This document shows positions 61,388 to 64,000 of a stretch of 64,000 bases of DNA, one piece after another. The number at the start of each line of letters is the position of its first letter. Within the stretch, counting starts at the first letter, position 1. The DNA is from Spirosoma arboris (lineage in GTDB: Bacteria > Bacteroidota > Bacteroidia > Cytophagales > Spirosomataceae), in the NCBI RefSeq assembly GCF_009754945.1, contig NZ_WPIN01000006.1:186001-250000 (forward strand), written 5' to 3'. Below the pieces are notes generated by a model. That model was not told the DNA's origin and did no database searches. It saw only the letters and a list, made by a program, of their open reading frames with translations. The position numbers and the translations under genes were made by a program.

Positions 61388-63169
61388 GTGAAAGCACTTT
61401 CCTATCTTAATAAATACCTCCTAAAGTATAAATGGTACCTGATTTTGGGAACGGCTTTTACGGCCATTTCCAATCTCTTTGGCATTTTTCCTGCACAATT
61501 GGTGCGGTACGCTCTTGATCTGGTTCGTGAAACGCTGGATGTCTATTACCTCTACGATAAATCACCTTTGCAATCAGGTCTCTATGAGGTGTTTGCACTT
61601 AGTATTTTGCTATTTGGTGTCCTGACGCTCGTCCTTGCGTTGCTGAAAGGGTTCTTTCTGTTCCTGGTTCGACAGACCCTCATTGTCATGTCCAGGCACG
61701 TTGAATACGACCTCAAAAACGAGATTTACGACCACTATCAAACCCTACCGCTTAGCTTCTATCGCCAGCACAATACCGGCGATTTAATGGCCCGGATTTC
61801 GGAAGATGTCAGCAAGGTCAGAATGTATGTTGGGCCGAGTATCATGTATGGCCTGAACCTGATTGTACTGTTTATTCTGGTCATTAGCTACATGGTCAGC
61901 ATCAACGCCCGGCTGTCGTTGTATGTGCTGCTGCCGTTGCCAATTCTGTCGGTTGCCATTTATATTGTCAACAATATTATCATTCGACGGTCAGAAGAAA
62001 TTCAGCGGTCTTTGTCGCGACTGTCGACGTATGTGCAGGAAGCTTTTTCGGGGATTCGCGTGCTGAAGGCGTTTGTGCAGGAGAATAATTCGGCGGCTAA
62101 GTTTGAGATTGAGAGCGATGAATATCGAAACAAGTCGCTGAGTTTAACGCGGGTTGACTCGTTATTTTTTCCGATCGTGGCCATTCTGGTCGGACTGAGT
62201 AATGTACTGGTTATTTTCGTCGGCGGCCAGGAAATTATAGCTGGGCGGCTCACGCCCGGCAACATTACGGAATTCATTCTGTACGTAAACATGCTGACGT
62301 GGCCCGTGATGGCGCTGGGCTGGACTACGAGCCAAACCCAACGGGCTGCTGCTTCTCAACAACGCATTAACGAATTCCTAAGCATCAAAACCGACATTGT
62401 CTCACAGAAGAATATCAGCCACACGATTCAGGGCGATATCGAGTTCAGGAAGGTTCGGTTTGTGTATCCTGATTCGGGCATTATTGCCATCAAAGAATTC
62501 TCGATGCGCGTTCGGGCGGGAGAAACAGTCGCTATTCTCGGAACAACTGGTTCGGGTAAAAGTACACTGGCGAACTTGCTAACACGAATGTACGACGTGA
62601 CCTTTGGCGAGATTCTGATTGATGGAATTCCGATCAAAGATTACAACCTGACCTCATTGCGGGAGCAAATGGGCTATGTGCCGCAGGACGTATTCCTGTT
62701 CTCTGAAACCATAAGCAACAACGTTCGCTTTGGTAAACCTGACCTGCCACAGGAACGCGTCGATCAGGCCATTCGTGATGCTGATTTGTATCAGAATGTG
62801 CTCGATTTCCCGGAGCAATTTGAAACTCGCGTGGGCGAGCGTGGTGTCACATTATCGGGCGGTCAGAAGCAACGCCTGAGCATCGCCCGCGCAATCGCCC
62901 GCGATCCTAAAATTCTGATCCTTGATGACTGTTTATCGGCAGTAGATACCAACACCGAAAACATCATCCTGAACAACCTCCAGCGCATCATGGCCGACCG
63001 CACTTCGGTTGTGATTTCGCACCGTGTCTCCTCCGCAAAACTAGCCGACTTCATTATTATGTTGGACGAAGGCGAAATCATTGAGCAGGGCACGCATGAA
63101 GAACTACTCGCCAAAAACGGTGCCTATCGCGAACTGTACGAGAAGCAGTTGCAGACGGAAGAAGTGTAA
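61388..63169 (+). CDS. ABC exporter, fused membrane and ATPase domains
   Basis: This is a 593-residue half-transporter from GTG 61388 (MKALSYLNKYLLKYKWYLILGTAFTAISNLFGIFPAQLVR), the usual N-terminus of this Bacteroidota family. An in-frame ATG at 61196 would add 64 poorly conserved residues across the hairpin. Six membrane helices (about 20-320) are followed by an ATPase with Walker A GTTGSGKST, Q-loop YVPQDVFLFSE, signature LSGGQKQRLSIARAI and Walker B ILILDDCLSAVD. It probably exports lipids or drugs. Substrate is unknown. Confidence 0.92.
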   Translation: MKALSYLNKYLLKYKWYLILGTAFTAISNLFGIFPAQLVRYALDLVRETLDVYYLYDKSPLQSGLYEVFALSILLFGVLTLVLALLKGFFLFLVRQTLIVMSRHVEYDLKNEIYDHYQTLPLSFYRQHNTGDLMARISEDVSKVRMYVGPSIMYGLNLIVLFILVISYMVSINARLSLYVLLPLPILSVAIYIVNNIIIRRSEEIQRSLSRLSTYVQEAFSGIRVLKAFVQENNSAAKFEIESDEYRNKSLSLTRVDSLFFPIVAILVGLSNVLVIFVGGQEIIAGRLTPGNITEFILYVNMLTWPVMALGWTTSQTQRAAASQQRINEFLSIKTDIVSQKNISHTIQGDIEFRKVRFVYPDSGIIAIKEFSMRVRAGETVAILGTTGSGKSTLANLLTRMYDVTFGEILIDGIPIKDYNLTSLREQMGYVPQDVFLFSETISNNVRFGKPDLPQERVDQAIRDADLYQNVLDFPEQFETRVGERGVTLSGGQKQRLSIARAIARDPKILILDDCLSAVDTNTENIILNNLQRIMADRTSVVISHRVSSAKLADFIIMLDEGEIIEQGTHEELLAKNGAYRELYEKQLQTEEV

Positions 63170-63230
63170 AGTGGGGTTACGGCTGGCGGGCAATCACGTT
63201 ACGATTTTCGATTGGGCGGGGATATTTTGG

Positions 63231-63238
63231 TATCTTCG
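63231..63238 (+). promoter_or_regulatory. Promoter-like -7 box TATCTTCG before a gene remnant
   Basis: A near match to TAnnTTTG, with a TTG at 63212-63214 sixteen bases upstream (spacing shorter than ideal). It precedes the short frame at 63266, so a promoter may survive although the gene is lost. Confidence 0.3.
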
Positions 63239-63265
63239 CCCTTATTGTTTTTAGGTTATACAAGT

Positions 63266-63352
63266 ATGGCTACGGAAAATCCCCGCGTCTGGTTCAAGAG
63301 CATTTCACTCGAAAACGTCCGCTCGTTTGGTGTATATTTTGCGATTGAGTAA
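63266..63352 (+). pseudogene. 28-residue remnant of the N-terminus of an AAA-type ATPase
   Basis: The frame reads MATENPRVWFKSISLENVRSFG then VYFAIE and stops. The segment WFKSISLENVRSFG is the typical first strand and helix of OLD/RecF-like AAA ATPases (xIKSISLENFRSFG), which continue for hundreds of residues with a Walker A motif. Here the similarity ends abruptly and the next gene's stop lies 12 bases on. It is most likely a deletion scar. Confidence 0.5.
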
Positions 63353-63363
63353 AGAGTAAAATG

Positions 63364-63732
63364 TCAAATCACACACAATACTTCAATCAGAAAACCTCCG
63401 GGGGCGGTCACGTAAAACGAATAGGTACCACGCCCACCGTAGTTGTGGGGTTCTTTACCAACGTCGATGCCATTGGCTTTCATGATCTGATAAATTTCGA
63501 TGACCTTTTCGGGTGACTCCTGCACAAAGCCAACGTGAAAGTCGGTTGGGTATTGAGGAATTACGTCTTTCTTGAAATTACTGATAGACAGGATAAAGCC
63601 GTCTTTATCTTCCAGAATAGCGATAATATTATCGCCTTTTACTTCGTCAGTGTGAAAGCCAAAGTATGTCTCAAAAAAAGATACTGTTTGTGCCACATCG
63701 GACACGGCTAAATTTAAATGCTTGAGTGCCAT
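63364..63732 (-). CDS. VOC family (glyoxalase/bleomycin resistance-like) protein
   Basis: This 122-residue single-module protein shows MALKHLNLAVSDVAQTVSFFETYFGFHTDEVKGDNIIAILEDKDGFILSIS and a C-terminal YSFYVTAPGGFLIEVLCV. His5 and Glu at the C-terminal strand could be metal ligands. The family includes dioxygenases, isomerases and resistance proteins, and the specific role here cannot be told. Confidence 0.9.
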   Translation of the reverse strand: MALKHLNLAVSDVAQTVSFFETYFGFHTDEVKGDNIIAILEDKDGFILSISNFKKDVIPQYPTDFHVGFVQESPEKVIEIYQIMKANGIDVGKEPHNYGGRGTYSFYVTAPGGFLIEVLCVI

Positions 63733-63744
63733 TTGTATATAGGG

Positions 63745-64000
63745 TTATCGTTTAAGGCGACGGGGCAATGCTAAGCGCCGATAGATTGCCATCATCATGG
63801 GTCGGGTGAAAAGAATAAAGAACGCAAGGGTGGGCGCAAAAAAAGTAAAGACAATGGCAATTAACCCATTAACCATGCCCACGTTAAAATAAATTTGATA
63901 GATTTTAACCTGCCTTTCGGGGATTTCTCCATCCAGATAGTCAGGCCTTACCGCCACATAATCCCAAATAAAATTCTGACAGGCGGTAATCCCCAGTGTA
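63745..64000 (-). CDS. C-terminal part of a membrane protein (runs off the window)
   Basis: The frame stays open from the window edge to the stop at 63745. The visible part is about 84 residues. It shows ITACQNFIWDYVAVRPDYLDGEIPERQVKIYQIYFNVGMVNGLIAIVFTFFAPTLAFFILFTRPMMMAIY, then a basic tail (RRLALPRRLKR). At least one, probably two, membrane helices are present (about residues 35-65 of the fragment). I recognise no family. It is 12 bp upstream of the VOC gene on the same strand. Confidence 0.6.
   Translation of the reverse strand, partial: TLGITACQNFIWDYVAVRPDYLDGEIPERQVKIYQIYFNVGMVNGLIAIVFTFFAPTLAFFILFTRPMMMAIYRRLALPRRLKR

Overview
The window looks like a chromosome segment of a member of the Bacteroidota, order Cytophagales, most like Spirosoma or a close relative. 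The lineage is inferred from several features. Two proteins carry type IX secretion C-terminal sorting domains. There is a hybrid two-component system of the propeller/Y_Y_Y/AraC type. Promoters are of the TAnnTTTG class (-7) with a TTG-like -33 element, and Shine-Dalgarno sequences are mostly absent. NusB is long, zapA and rny are neighbours, and the metal-efflux RND pump is fused to its outer-membrane channel. I see no rRNA, tRNA, CRISPR array, prophage or intact transposase.

Layout. 1-6.5 kb: an unidentified gene end, a degenerate haloperoxidase/PAP2-fold lipoprotein, the maltosyltransferase GlgE, a small lipoprotein and a secreted M1 aminopeptidase. 6.5-13 kb, minus strand: housekeeping genes (DUF4230, rny, zapA, a coiled-coil protein, pheT, DUF1684). 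13-21 kb: DegT aminotransferase, riboflavin synthase, PASTA protein, T9SS cargo protein, rhodanese, miaA, HxlR regulator and a PliI-like protein. 21-27 kb: outer-membrane barrel plus GDSL lipoprotein, BON-LysM protein, DUF937 protein, serine protease and M20 deacylase. 27-34 kb: an ECF sigma factor, and a hybrid sensor/AraC regulator divergent from a GH29 alpha-L-fucosidase. 34-40 kb: a heavy-metal efflux operon. 40-43 kb: ManA, a RhaM-like mutarotase and a compact HTH/Zeta/small-protein module. 43-48 kb: a CocE-type hydrolase, DUF427 and a two-gene osmoprotectant ABC transporter. 48-54 kb, minus strand: a phenylalanine/tyrosine degradation cluster (hmgA, hppD, phhA, marR, fahA, flavin reductase). 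54-64 kb: nucleotidyltransferase, amidase, a coaE-ybbR-yajC-DUF1573-ytxH-nusB run, an ABC exporter, a gene remnant, a VOC protein and a partial membrane protein.

The most striking structural feature is not a gene. About two dozen intergenic junctions hold long inverted repeats. Most differ in sequence but share a design: a purine-rich 5' arm, a pyrimidine-rich 3' arm, often 20-35 bp, often built from short near-repeats and often touching or overlapping stop codons. A subset near 33.8, 48, 50.5 and 55.5 kb instead resembles REP/BIME elements, in which each arm is itself a hairpin. The best candidates for poorly described biology are these inverted repeats, the HTH-Zeta-small ORF module, and the internal signal-peptide-like segment at the RND/TolC fusion joint.
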